Below are positions 34,885-42,999 of a stretch of DNA of 64,000 nucleotides, piece after piece. Positions within the stretch are counted from its first letter, which is position 1; every line of letters begins with the position of its first letter. The DNA is taken from NCBI GenBank assembly GCA_041744755.1, contig JBGTKC010000087.1, forward strand, positions 1 through 64,000, written 5' to 3'. The DNA is from CALDTK01 sp041744755 (GTDB taxonomy: Bacteria; Bacteroidota; Bacteroidia; Chitinophagales; Saprospiraceae). The position numbers were made by a program, and so were the translations under genes. Below the pieces are notes generated by a model. The model was not told the DNA's origin. It did no database searches and worked only from the letters and a program-made list of their open reading frames with translations.

Positions 34885-35589
34885 CTACCGCGAGGTCAAA
34901 TCATGTTTTAGCGTAAGCACCCAGTAATCGAAGATCAGTTCTCTTTTGTACAACAGCCGAGAGGTGCACCTGAGGCCTGCGTGGGTACAAGCCGACAAGT
35001 ATTCACCGAGGGCGAGCTGGTGGGGGTGGAGCACGTCACCGGGGACGGACCTAAACAGCGGCTTTAGCCACTCGCGCCGGTGAGCGTCGACGCTGAGTAC
35101 GAGCGTGCCCGCCGGGGACAGGGCTTTCGCCAAAACCCGCAACACAGTCTCTAGGTCCCGGACGTGGTTGAGGACGTTTAGGCAGTACACGAGATCGAAT
35201 ACGGTTTCGGGTCGATACTCCTCCAACGCACACGGCACCCACAACACGTTAGGATGATGCACGCGCGAGAAGTGCGGTAGCGCCTCGTAGTAATTAAGTA
35301 GTGGATCTACGGCCGTGACGCTGGCCCGTGGGTACACCAGAAATACCCCCGCCGGCCCACAGCCCGCGTCCAATATGCGGAGGTCGTACTGGCGATCGGC
35401 TTCCAGAGTGCGACGCAGACCGACGGCCGCGACGAGCGTGCGCCAGTAGGTCTCCTTCCACTCGCGGTACGCCCGCACGTCTCTTCCGGCGAGGTAGCGC
35501 CGCCACCAGCGGCTCTCGGCGAACTGCGCGATGCGCCACCGCAGGCGGCCGACGGAGTGGCGATCGATTTCGATGCGGCGAACATACAC
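34885..35589 (-). CDS. SAM-dependent methyltransferase (class I)
   Basis: About 234 residues from a GTG at 35589. SAM motif I is LRILDAGCGPAGVFLVY, with the acidic AVDPLLNYYE following and FDLVYCLNVLNHV after that. The N-terminal 70 residues are Arg/Trp-rich (WWRRYLAGRDVRAYREWKETYW). The open frame extends upstream to 36594 but overlaps the DUF2027 gene and is rejected. AGGAGG sits just before the GTG, too close for ideal spacing, so the start is uncertain. Substrate unknown. Confidence 0.7.
   Translation of the reverse strand: MYVRRIEIDRHSVGRLRWRIAQFAESRWWRRYLAGRDVRAYREWKETYWRTLVAAVGLRRTLEADRQYDLRILDAGCGPAGVFLVYPRASVTAVDPLLNYYEALPHFSRVHHPNVLWVPCALEEYRPETVFDLVYCLNVLNHVRDLETVLRVLAKALSPAGTLVLSVDAHRREWLKPLFRSVPGDVLHPHQLALGEYLSACTHAGLRCTSRLLYKRELIFDYWVLTLKHDLTSR
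34905..34919 (+). repeat. Relaxed motif copy, GTTTTAGCGTAAGCA
   Basis: Two-base-pair stem version with AGC/GCA flanks; near the end of the methyltransferase gene. A matching GTTTTAGCGTAAGCA lies at 9717-9731 (minus). Confidence 0.45.
35122..35136 (-). repeat. GTTTT hairpin motif copy, GGC-GAAA-GCC
   Basis: Reads GTTTTGGCGAAAGCC on the minus strand, sense in the methyltransferase gene but in a different frame (coding VLAKAL). Confidence 0.8.
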
Positions 35590-35619
35590 GCCTCCTGCCG
35601 TGCCTACCTTCGCGCGCTT

Positions 35620-36636
35620 ATGAAAATCGCGCCCGGCCAGACTGTCCTCCTCAAAAACACCCGCGAACGCGCTACCGTCATCCAGGCGCTCGACGGTGGC
35701 CAGTACCTCGTCGAGGCGGCCATGGACAAAGAGCGCTTCACGGTTGACGCGGAGCAGGTGGACCCGATCACCGCTACGGCCACTTCCAGCACCTCGCCCC
35801 AACCCCAGGAGCAGGCCGGCGATATCCGCCTGTACGCCGGCACCACCGGCGCCGCCGTCCAACTCGCCTTCCTGCCCGCCGGCGAACTCGATTACAACGT
35901 CACAATCCTTAACCACAGCGACGAGATCATCGTTTTTGCCGCAAGGCTCCTCAGTCACCTGGGACAGCAGTGGAGCCGCCACGGGGTGCTCGGTCCGACG
36001 CGCGGCCTGCAGCTCGGGCACCTCTACCGCGACCTCATGAACGAGGGCGCCCACATCGAGGTCCAAGTAAGCCGCAAGGACACCGCCGGCACCGACTCGA
36101 TGCAGGAGCGCGACGTCAACCTCAAGCCTAAGAGTTTCTACAAGAACGTCCGCGCGGTGGATTGGTACCCAGACGAGCTCACGGTGATAGACGTCTTTCA
36201 GAAAGTTAAGCTCGTTCGTGCCGCACCTTCTCCCGCCCCGAAGCCAGTTGCGCCCGTGGCTACCATTGGCGCTCCCGATCCGCAGGCGGCGGCAGTCGCC
36301 ATATTGGCCACGCGCAAAAGAGTGCTGCCTTACACCATCATGGCCGCCGCCGAGTTCCCGCGCGACCTCGATCTCCACATCGAGCACCTCGTGGACGACA
36401 AAACGGGGATGACCAACGAGGAAATCGTCCAGATCCAGCTTGAGCACGTGCGGCAGTACCTCGACCGCGCGATTCGCCTCGGGATTGACAAGGTTTATAT
36501 TATCCACGGCAAGGGAAGCGGCGCGCTCCGCAACCGCGTGCACCAACAACTCACGCTGATGGGGGACCTCGAAGGCTTCAAGAACGAGTACCACCCGAGG
36601 TACGACTATGGGGCCACGGAAGTGATGCTGCGCTAG
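35620..36636 (+). CDS. DUF2027 / Smr-domain protein
   Basis: 338 residues from MKIAPGQTVLLKNTRERAT; an upstream in-frame ATG at 35557 overlaps the divergent methyltransferase start. The N-terminal half fits DUF2027 (small SH3-like segment, then beta-rich IRLYAGTTGAAVQLAFLP). A Pro/Ala linker lies near 200-225, and the C-terminus is an Smr domain with DLHIEHLVDD and YIIHGKGSGALRNRVHQQL. Smr domains act as nucleases or bind nucleic acids; the exact target is unknown. Confidence 0.82.
   Translation: MKIAPGQTVLLKNTRERATVIQALDGGQYLVEAAMDKERFTVDAEQVDPITATATSSTSPQPQEQAGDIRLYAGTTGAAVQLAFLPAGELDYNVTILNHSDEIIVFAARLLSHLGQQWSRHGVLGPTRGLQLGHLYRDLMNEGAHIEVQVSRKDTAGTDSMQERDVNLKPKSFYKNVRAVDWYPDELTVIDVFQKVKLVRAAPSPAPKPVAPVATIGAPDPQAAAVAILATRKRVLPYTIMAAAEFPRDLDLHIEHLVDDKTGMTNEEIVQIQLEHVRQYLDRAIRLGIDKVYIIHGKGSGALRNRVHQQLTLMGDLEGFKNEYHPRYDYGATEVMLR
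35934..35947 (+). repeat. TTTT hairpin motif copy, GCC-GCAA-GGC
   Basis: Reads TTTTGCCGCAAGGC, preceded by T; sense within the DUF2027/Smr gene (coding VFAARL). Confidence 0.65.
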
Positions 36637-36655
36637 CCGTCGCTACGGTCCTAGG

Positions 36656-37204
36656 CTAGCTAGCTTTCGGGAACCACCCCATTGCGAAGTCTAACAGTGA
36701 GTCGTGGTGCTCACGGGCGTCAATATTCGAATAGCTGGTCGTTATCCCGATGGTATACATGTGCAGGCTTTCGCCAAAACCAATATCCGAAGGACTGTCT
36801 CCCACCATGACCGAACGCTCGAAGGCGATCTCTGGGAAGAGCTCCCGCGCACGCAAAGCCATGCCCGGTGAGGGCTTACGACACGGATCACGGTCCGCGG
36901 CGAGGGCAGGGCAGTGCAGTATAGCATCCAAGTGAACCCCGGCAGCAGCGGCCCCCGCCGAGAGTGCGGCGTGGACGCGATTGACGTCCTCCTCGGTCAT
37001 TAGGCCTTTGCCGATACCCTGCTGGTTGGTTACCACTACGATCCGTCCGAACTCGCGGCGTAGCAGCACCAAGGCCGACAAGACTCCGGGCAACCACTCA
37101 AAATCCTTCACCGACCTCACGTAGTCGCCAATTACGCGTCGATTCAGTACCCCGTCGCGATCCAGAAACAGCGTCCAGCCGCGATCCACCGTCGGCCGCA
37201 TCAT
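36656..37204 (-). CDS. gmhB: HAD-IIIA phosphatase, GmhB-like
   Basis: 182 residues. The HAD nucleophile motif is FLDRDGVLN with D15 and D17. VVTNQQGIGKG (motif II) and KPSPGMALRA (motif III), then MVGDSPSDIGFG (motif IV) follow. Best match is D,D-heptose 1,7-bisphosphate phosphatase; a histidinol-phosphatase-like role is possible. The ATGA overlap with the GT2 gene puts it at the end of a minus-strand operon. Confidence 0.82.
   Translation of the reverse strand: MMRPTVDRGWTLFLDRDGVLNRRVIGDYVRSVKDFEWLPGVLSALVLLRREFGRIVVVTNQQGIGKGLMTEEDVNRVHAALSAGAAAAGVHLDAILHCPALAADRDPCRKPSPGMALRARELFPEIAFERSVMVGDSPSDIGFGESLHMYTIGITTSYSNIDAREHHDSLLDFAMGWFPKAS
36766..36780 (-). repeat. GTTTT hairpin motif copy, GGC-GAAA-GCC
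   Basis: Reads GTTTTGGCGAAAGCC on the minus strand, sense within gmhB (coding GFGES). Confidence 0.8.
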
Positions 37205-38223
37205 TCGGCGTACCTACTTGGGGGTGTAGCCACGTTAGCCAGGGCGGCCTCGGCAATGGGACCCGCAGCGCGGACCCGGGTGTCTTCCGACACTGGGAAA
37301 GTGTGTTTCTCAGGTCGGCTCCGGATGATCAGCTCCGCGAGGAAGCCCGTTACGAACAGCTGCGTCCCCACGATCAGTAACACGATCCCGAAGTAGAATA
37401 GCGGTCGGTCGGCGATCCCGTAGACCGACCAAAAGAGCTTCCCGAGGGTAAGGTATAGCAGGATTAGTAGACCGAGCGTGAACGCCAAGCTCCCCCAAGT
37501 GCCAAAGAAGTGCATCGGCCGCTTACCGAACTTCCCGACGAAAGTGATGGTGAGCAGGTCCAGAAACCCATTCAGGAATCGCTCGAAGCCGAACTTCGTC
37601 ACGCCGTACTTGCGGGCGCGGTGCTCGACGACTCTCTCCCCTATTTTGTTGTAGCCAGCCCACTTAGCTAGCAGCGGGATGTAACGGTGCATCTCCCCAT
37701 AGACATCAATGTTCTTGACCACCTCGTTGCGGTAGGCCTTGAGGCCGCAGTTGAAGTCATTGAGTTCGATGCGACTGATGCGCCGCGTCACGCGGTTAAA
37801 GAATCGGCTCGGGATGGTTTTCGACAGTGGATCGTGGCGGGTTTTCTTCCAGCCGCTCACGAGGTCGTACCCCTGCTGCCGGACCATATCTACGAGGCCC
37901 GGGATCTCGTCCGGGCTGTCTTGTAGGTCGGCGTCCATCGTGATGACCACCGCACCCCGGGCACGCTCGAAACCGGCATTGAGCGCCGCGGATTTGCCTT
38001 GATTGCGTCGGAATCGCAGTCCGCGAACGGCTTCATTACGCCTCCCGAGTTCCGAGATCACTTGCCAGCTCGCGTCTGTACTACCGTCGTCGACCAGTAG
38101 CAGTTCGTAGCTCAGACCCTCGTGGTCGCACACTCGCGCCACCCAGGCCGCCAGCTCCGGGAGGCTCTCGTCCTCGTTATATACGGGGACCACGATGGTG
38201 AGGTCGAGCGGAGTCGTGGTCAT
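37201..38223 (-). CDS. Family 2 glycosyltransferase, polyprenyl-phosphate type
   Basis: 340 residues. GT-A domain with VPVYNEDESLPEL, LLVDDGSTDASW and the catalytic DADLQDSPDEIPG, then two membrane helices at about 235-258 and 270-298. This layout is that of DPM1/GtrB/ArnC-type enzymes that move a sugar onto undecaprenyl phosphate. It overlaps gmhB by ATGA and begins 4 bp into the second DUF4199 gene's end. Confidence 0.88.
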   Translation of the reverse strand: MTTTPLDLTIVVPVYNEDESLPELAAWVARVCDHEGLSYELLLVDDGSTDASWQVISELGRRNEAVRGLRFRRNQGKSAALNAGFERARGAVVITMDADLQDSPDEIPGLVDMVRQQGYDLVSGWKKTRHDPLSKTIPSRFFNRVTRRISRIELNDFNCGLKAYRNEVVKNIDVYGEMHRYIPLLAKWAGYNKIGERVVEHRARKYGVTKFGFERFLNGFLDLLTITFVGKFGKRPMHFFGTWGSLAFTLGLLILLYLTLGKLFWSVYGIADRPLFYFGIVLLIVGTQLFVTGFLAELIIRSRPEKHTFPVSEDTRVRAAGPIAEAALANVATPPSRYAE

Positions 38224-38738
38224 ACGTCGGTGGTCTCGGAGACTTCGCCGCGTCCGAGGACGTAGCCCAGCAAGAACGAAAAAGCGGCTCCGTAGATCAT
38301 GCCCTGCGCGAAGTTGAGGAAAGCACCCCCGGGGGTCTGCCGCAATCTATCAGGGGCGAACGTGAGGGCCGGATCGTCCGCCGCGATCCCGGGAGCGTTC
38401 GTGAGGTACAGGCGCGCGTTTTCGATCATGAGTTCGCTCTGGAGGTCGACCAGGCTAGGGTCGAAGACCTCGAAGATCAAAAAGTAATAGGTGCTGTAGC
38501 AGGCGCTCACGAGTATGTACGCAACGAAGGCGTTGCGCGTTGCGATCGCACGCCCCAGCCGCGGCTGGCGGTAGGCCGCCAGCCCCATCGCGATGACGTA
38601 GACGATGAGCAACGACCACTGAAAAAGTGGACTCAGGAAGACTGATCTATCGGTGGCGTACACGGCCGCCATCGCGGACACCACTACCCCACCCCCGGCG
38701 AGACCGATCAATACCGCGGACTGCAGAGGATTTCCGAT
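38220..38738 (-). CDS. DUF4199 membrane protein, no standard start codon visible
   Basis: About 172 residues with four hydrophobic segments and the DUF4199 layout, ending LNFAQGMIYGAAFSFLLGYV and an acidic tail. Its expected first residues align with GNPLQSAVLIGL, but the codon at the usual Met position (38736-38738) is ATC, and no ATG or GTG is in frame between the upstream stop (38759) and the first helix. A TTG at 38711 is possible. An ATC start or a sequence error would also fit. Second of two adjacent DUF4199 genes. Confidence 0.65.
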   Translation of the reverse strand: MGNPLQSAVLIGLAGGGVVVSAMAAVYATDRSVFLSPLFQWSLLIVYVIAMGLAAYRQPRLGRAIATRNAFVAYILVSACYSTYYFLIFEVFDPSLVDLQSELMIENARLYLTNAPGIAADDPALTFAPDRLRQTPGGAFLNFAQGMIYGAAFSFLLGYVLGRGEVSETTDV

Positions 38739-38758
38739 GGTTTGGCGATTGACGCTGG

Positions 38759-39337
38759 TTAGTAGCGTGGCGGTGTCTTCAAAAAGGCGCCGACTCCCAG
38801 CCCGATCAGGACAGGAATCACCACCGCCCCAACCATCGAACTCAACGTCATGACCCAGGGATTCATCGTCATCTCGAGGAGGGACTCGGCGGCCTCGACC
38901 TGCTCCTCGCTCATACCTTGCTCCTCCATCATCGCCATCTGGGCCTCTACCATCTTCGGCAGGAAGTCCGGCGCGAGCACGTAGTAAAACAGCAGCGTGA
39001 AGAGGCCCGTCACCAGCGCCAGGGCCAACCCGTATCCCAGAGCCCACAATATTGCCCGCCGGAAGGTGAGGTAGCCGCCGTTGCCCTGGTCGCGGTAGGC
39101 CATCATGCCGAGGTAAACGAACACCACGTAAAGGACCAGCGAAATCACGGTGATGATCCAGGAACTCGGCGGCCGACCGTCGTCTCCAAAGTCCATCATG
39201 CCGGTGTTATAAGCCACCAGCGTAATGACTGACCCGACTACGCCGGTGATCACGCCCCACTTCAGGGCTGTAGGCCAGATGGAGGCGGGCGCCGTCAAGG
39301 TTGGCGGGCGATCGTAGTTCGGTGTATCAATGATCAT
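38759..39337 (-). CDS. DUF4199 membrane protein
   Basis: 192 residues from ATG at 39337. Four hydrophobic helices (about 27-47, 62-82, 95-118, 163-185) with FRRAILWALGYGLALALVTG, a typical DUF4199 stretch, and an acidic Met/Glu-rich segment between helices 3 and 4. Function unknown. In Bacteroidota this family often sits beside a GT2 enzyme and a dihydroorotase homologue, as here. Confidence 0.8.
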   Translation of the reverse strand: MIIDTPNYDRPPTLTAPASIWPTALKWGVITGVVGSVITLVAYNTGMMDFGDDGRPPSSWIITVISLVLYVVFVYLGMMAYRDQGNGGYLTFRRAILWALGYGLALALVTGLFTLLFYYVLAPDFLPKMVEAQMAMMEEQGMSEEQVEAAESLLEMTMNPWVMTLSSMVGAVVIPVLIGLGVGAFLKTPPRY

Positions 39338-39347
39338 CACTGTGGGT

Positions 39348-40631
39348 TTAGTCTACGTTGAGTCCGAGGTACTGCGTCCAGCGGCTCTCGCGCCAGACGC
39401 CCCCGGTGAAGGTACCGACCGGGACACCTACCAGTGGCACGCCGGCGGCACAGAGGTTTACCCCCATGCCCGCGAGCGAGCGCTTGGGCATAGTGAACGG
39501 TTGATCGGGCAGGAAAAAAGTGAGTTCGGCATTTGCACCGTCTCGGATCGAGATGGGCGTAAACCCGGCGAGCCGTCGATTAGCCACCGCTAAATAGTAC
39601 AAGACATCCTCTGCCTCGCCCATCGCCGTCCGCGCGATCGCAAAGGTTTGCTCGATTGTCGCCGCGCCAAAGGCGGCGTACGGGAACTCCACGCGCTTTG
39701 ACTCCATGTCCTGCGGGCGGTGATTGCTCACTAGCGCATCTGCCGAACGTGAGGCCACTGCGTCCCTGAGGGCATTACGGTCCGCGGAAGACCGCAAGGG
39801 GGGCCAGAGTTTCGCGTCGGGATCGTAGTCCCGCAGGGCGGTATCGTCCAACAAAAGGTGCGCAACCGCCAAGCCGTAGCTGAGTCCGGGGTGGAGGGTT
39901 TTGGCGAAAGCCGCCTGTCGGACCGTCTCCGCCAGGGTCAAAACCGGCACGTGGAGTCTGCCGCCGCGGTAGTCCAGCAGCGCGAGATCCCGCTGCAACC
40001 CAATCACCTCCGCCATTGCGGGCAGTCCGACGACCCCGAGCATCGTACTCACGAGCCCCTCGTGCATCTGTCCTTGGCCCTCGAGGCGGCGCTCGCCCGG
40101 CTGCGCCACCACGGTTGCGTCGAACGCTTGGGTATACGCGAGGGCGAGCTGGAGGAGCTTCGCATCTTGAACGGCCCTGAGACCATCGCCAAAGAACGTA
40201 CACCCTGCCTCGACCAGCTCTCCGATCTCGGACAGCTGGTGGCCCTCGCCCCCGCGGCTCAATGCGCCGATGAGGTGGAGGCTTACGCCAAAACGCTGAT
40301 CGGCCAGCGCGAGCACGCCTCTTGCCGCAGTGCCGGTGTCGAGCGTCGGCACGGTGTCGGCGTAGGCGAGGACGCGGGTAAAGCCCCCGGTGGATGCCGC
40401 GGCGAGGAAGGCGTTCAGCGTCTCCCTCTGCTCGTGCCCGGGTTCGTGCACGGCGGCCCCCACGTCTACCCAGCCCGCCGAAACATGGAGTCCGGGGAAA
40501 GCAAGAGTACGGACGCCTGCGGGACGCGACTCAGGATTTAGGGTCACGCGACCGCCGTCGACCAGCAAATCCACCGTCTTTCCGTGGTGCTCGCCGTCGG
40601 GATCGTAGACCGTGACTGAGGTAAAGAGCAT
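39348..40631 (-). CDS. Dihydroorotase homologue lacking metal-binding histidines
   Basis: 427 residues from MLFTSVTVYDPDGEH. The amidohydrolase fold matches dihydroorotase throughout, but the HxH metal motif region reads WVDVGAAVHEPG: both His of the canonical DxHxHxREPG are replaced by Gly and Ala, and the later DHAPH-type motif reads SNHRPQ. It is likely non-catalytic, like PyrC-prime subunits, or has another role. The active-looking pyrC is at 61807. First gene of the DUF4199-GT2-gmhB group. Confidence 0.78.
   Translation of the reverse strand: MLFTSVTVYDPDGEHHGKTVDLLVDGGRVTLNPESRPAGVRTLAFPGLHVSAGWVDVGAAVHEPGHEQRETLNAFLAAASTGGFTRVLAYADTVPTLDTGTAARGVLALADQRFGVSLHLIGALSRGGEGHQLSEIGELVEAGCTFFGDGLRAVQDAKLLQLALAYTQAFDATVVAQPGERRLEGQGQMHEGLVSTMLGVVGLPAMAEVIGLQRDLALLDYRGGRLHVPVLTLAETVRQAAFAKTLHPGLSYGLAVAHLLLDDTALRDYDPDAKLWPPLRSSADRNALRDAVASRSADALVSNHRPQDMESKRVEFPYAAFGAATIEQTFAIARTAMGEAEDVLYYLAVANRRLAGFTPISIRDGANAELTFFLPDQPFTMPKRSLAGMGVNLCAAGVPLVGVPVGTFTGGVWRESRWTQYLGLNVD
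39898..39912 (+). repeat. GTTTT hairpin motif copy, GGC-GAAA-GCC
   Basis: Reads GTTTTGGCGAAAGCC; antisense within the dihydroorotase homologue (coding AFAKT), 368 bp from an opposite copy. Confidence 0.8.
40280..40294 (-). repeat. GTTTT hairpin motif copy, GGC-GTAA-GCC
   Basis: Reads GTTTTGGCGTAAGCC on the minus strand, sense within the dihydroorotase homologue (coding RFGVS). Confidence 0.8.
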
Positions 40632-40684
40632 TGCCGTCGACACGGCGGCGAAGTTATTCGCGGACGTTAAAGCCGACCGCACGT

Positions 40685-42736
40685 TTATACACCGCGGGGT
40701 GGGATCGCGGTCGCGGTGGCGTTCGGGCGCCAGAAGCGGAGAACGAGCGCCTCGGCGATAAGCGCGAGCAGCGCGAGCGCGACGAGGGTCGGCCACCACG
40801 GCTTCCCGAGGGCGCCCGCCCCAAGTCCAGCCTGTAGGCCCGCAGCCGAATCTCCGTCGTAAACGCTCAACCCAGCCTCAGCGAGCGCGGCGGCAGAGTG
40901 GAAGCTCATCGGACTCTCGGCCCGACTGTAGTTGAATCCCAGTACGGCCAACGTGGAATCGGCGGGGTCGATCAGGGCGAAGTGCCCTGCGCGCGTCGGG
41001 GTCTGCCCGAAGGATACGGTGGCGACGCTGCCGAGGGTCCGCTGGGGGGGGACGAAACTCTCCTGTCCGGAACGTAGCGTGAGGGCGCCCTCGCCCACGC
41101 TCGCAACCGGAACTTCGAAGGCGCCGACCTGCCCTATCGTATAGGCGATCGCCCGCGCGGCGCCCCCAGAGTAAGCCATGCGGTAAAGCATCGGCACGAA
41201 TATCTCCGCGGACCTCGCGAAGTCACTTACGTCGGCATCTAGTGGCGCAGCACTCAGGTACGCGATCCCTCGACCAGCGGCGCTCCCGACGACGAAGGGC
41301 GAACCGTCGCGAAACGAGAGCAGCGTCTCATCCCCTGCGCCCCCGATGTTGAAGCGGAGTTTGCTCTGCGGGAGGCGCATATTGTCCGGTAGGCGGTCGA
41401 ACACCTCAGCGAAGACGAAAGACCGAGTGTTGACGCGTCCCCCCACGAACTCACCGGTTTCAGGGCTGCGCAATGGAGGTAGCCCGAGCGCTGCGAGGAG
41501 CGGGCCGTACCCAGTCCCAGGTGCCGCGGCCGCGGCAGACGGGAAGATCATGACTTTCCCCCCCAGCTCCACGGCCTCCCCGAGGGCTTGCACCAGGCCG
41601 CTGGGTAGTTGCGCGACGCCGTCGAGGATCACCAGGTCGTAGCTACGCAACTGGCTATAGTTCACGTTGGAGCTCCGCTCCGTCGAAAGCGCCACAGTGC
41701 CATCGGGCGGGAAGGCGGCACGCAACTGCGCGCGCGCCTCAGCGTCGGAGATCACGAGGGCGCGGAGGCGGTCGCGGACCTCGAACGCGATGTAGTAGCG
41801 GTCGTCGAACTCAATCGGGAAGTCGGTGATGGCGATCTCTGCGCGGACCCAGCCCGCGCGTGCGACCGAGAGGATCAGCGTGTCGCTGACCGTCGCACCG
41901 GCCGGGACCCTTCTGAGGCCAAAGGGCTGCGCGCTGCCGTCGATCACGGCGCTGAGCTTGACGGCCTCAGCGTCCTCGGTCCCGTGATTCGTCATCTCGA
42001 CCACGATGGCAACGGGCTCGCCGAGCAGCTGGAGCGGACTCAAGAGATAAGCCGAGTCAATACTCAAGTTGCGCAGCTCTAAGGCCGCGATCGGTAGCGC
42101 GGCCACGGATCGCATGGTGTCGGAGGTGAATATCGAGAGATCGAACTGCGTGCGCTGGAAATCCGAAATTAGGTAGGTGGGCGTGTATTCGTCGATAGTT
42201 CCGTCGCGAGGCATGGTTCGAGACAGGAGCTGGGCGCCGGTCTGGGGGCTTACGCCAAAACCTATCCCCTCCACTGCGGCCAGGGCGTCCTCGCGCCCGT
42301 ACCACCTGGTAGAAGCGCCGTCGAGGTCGTTGGTGACGAGCCGAAACTCCGTTGCCTCGCCGTAGGCCCGGATAATGTCGCGCGCTCGCTGTTTTGCCTT
42401 ATCGAGTAAGGTGACCTCGGAGGTGCGAGCCGACATACTCTGGCTATTGTCGACGACGATGTTGATGCGCGGCGGGGCCACGGCCTCCGAGCCATTAGCG
42501 GCCACGAATGGCTGCGCGAAGGCGACGACGAGGGCGGCGAACGCCAGTAGTCGCAGTGAGAGCACCAATAGGTTCCTGATCCGTGAGCGCCGCTGGGTCT
42601 CGTCACGGACCTCGGTCAAGAAGCGTACGTTGCTGAACTCCACGCGTTTGAACCTCCGGAAGTAGAACAGGTGGACCAAGATCGGGACCGCCAGGGCGGC
42701 GAGCGCCCAGAGGATGGCCGGTGACAACAGTTGCAT
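40685..42736 (-). CDS. BatA-domain / von Willebrand A membrane protein
   Basis: 683 residues. The N-terminal 90 residues are a BatA (aerotolerance regulator N-terminal) domain with two helices (about 3-22 and 58-78) and the motif ALAVPILVHLFYFRRFKRVE. A vWA-like domain follows with the MIDAS-type VDNSQSMS. A large periplasmic beta region (about 250-640) and a C-terminal helix (about 655-675) complete it. Related proteins take part in envelope stress or MoxR-linked assembly; no MoxR ATPase is adjacent. Confidence 0.82.
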   Translation of the reverse strand: MQLLSPAILWALAALAVPILVHLFYFRRFKRVEFSNVRFLTEVRDETQRRSRIRNLLVLSLRLLAFAALVVAFAQPFVAANGSEAVAPPRINIVVDNSQSMSARTSEVTLLDKAKQRARDIIRAYGEATEFRLVTNDLDGASTRWYGREDALAAVEGIGFGVSPQTGAQLLSRTMPRDGTIDEYTPTYLISDFQRTQFDLSIFTSDTMRSVAALPIAALELRNLSIDSAYLLSPLQLLGEPVAIVVEMTNHGTEDAEAVKLSAVIDGSAQPFGLRRVPAGATVSDTLILSVARAGWVRAEIAITDFPIEFDDRYYIAFEVRDRLRALVISDAEARAQLRAAFPPDGTVALSTERSSNVNYSQLRSYDLVILDGVAQLPSGLVQALGEAVELGGKVMIFPSAAAAAPGTGYGPLLAALGLPPLRSPETGEFVGGRVNTRSFVFAEVFDRLPDNMRLPQSKLRFNIGGAGDETLLSFRDGSPFVVGSAAGRGIAYLSAAPLDADVSDFARSAEIFVPMLYRMAYSGGAARAIAYTIGQVGAFEVPVASVGEGALTLRSGQESFVPPQRTLGSVATVSFGQTPTRAGHFALIDPADSTLAVLGFNYSRAESPMSFHSAAALAEAGLSVYDGDSAAGLQAGLGAGALGKPWWPTLVALALLALIAEALVLRFWRPNATATAIPPRGV
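42247..42261 (-). repeat. GTTTT hairpin motif copy, GGC-GTAA-GCC
   Basis: Reads GTTTTGGCGTAAGCC on the minus strand, sense within the BatA/vWA gene (coding GFGVS). Confidence 0.8.
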
Positions 42737-42838
42737 GCGGTAGAGCTGGACCCACGCCCGGAGCCGGAGCCGGACGGGGCGGGATGTAGGCGACCCGACG
42801 GGGAGCGGGTACCGATTATACGACGCATCCTACGGCTG

Positions 42839-42858
42839 GGTTGTTGCGAGTCACAACC
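42839..42858 (+). promoter_or_regulatory. Small hairpin in the leader of the exopolysaccharide operon
   Basis: GGTTGT and ACAACC form a 6-bp stem with an 8-nt loop in the 263-bp divergent region between the BatA/vWA gene and the operon. Otherwise I see no gene in 42737-42999. It may be an operator or chance. Confidence 0.3.
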
Positions 42859-42999
42859 GCGCTAATTTCATTGACCTTGCGTTACAATCTACCGGGATCG
42901 GGTACGGCGCGAAGCTGCGATAACCCAATAGCTTTGCAACACCAAGCGAGACCTCGGCGTCCTAGGCGCCAGCTTCGCGAGCACACACACCTCTCTGAA

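Noticed and set aside
35590..36594. N-terminal extension of the methyltransferase frame
   Set aside because: It lies entirely antisense to the DUF2027/Smr gene, whose C-terminal Smr motif is clear.
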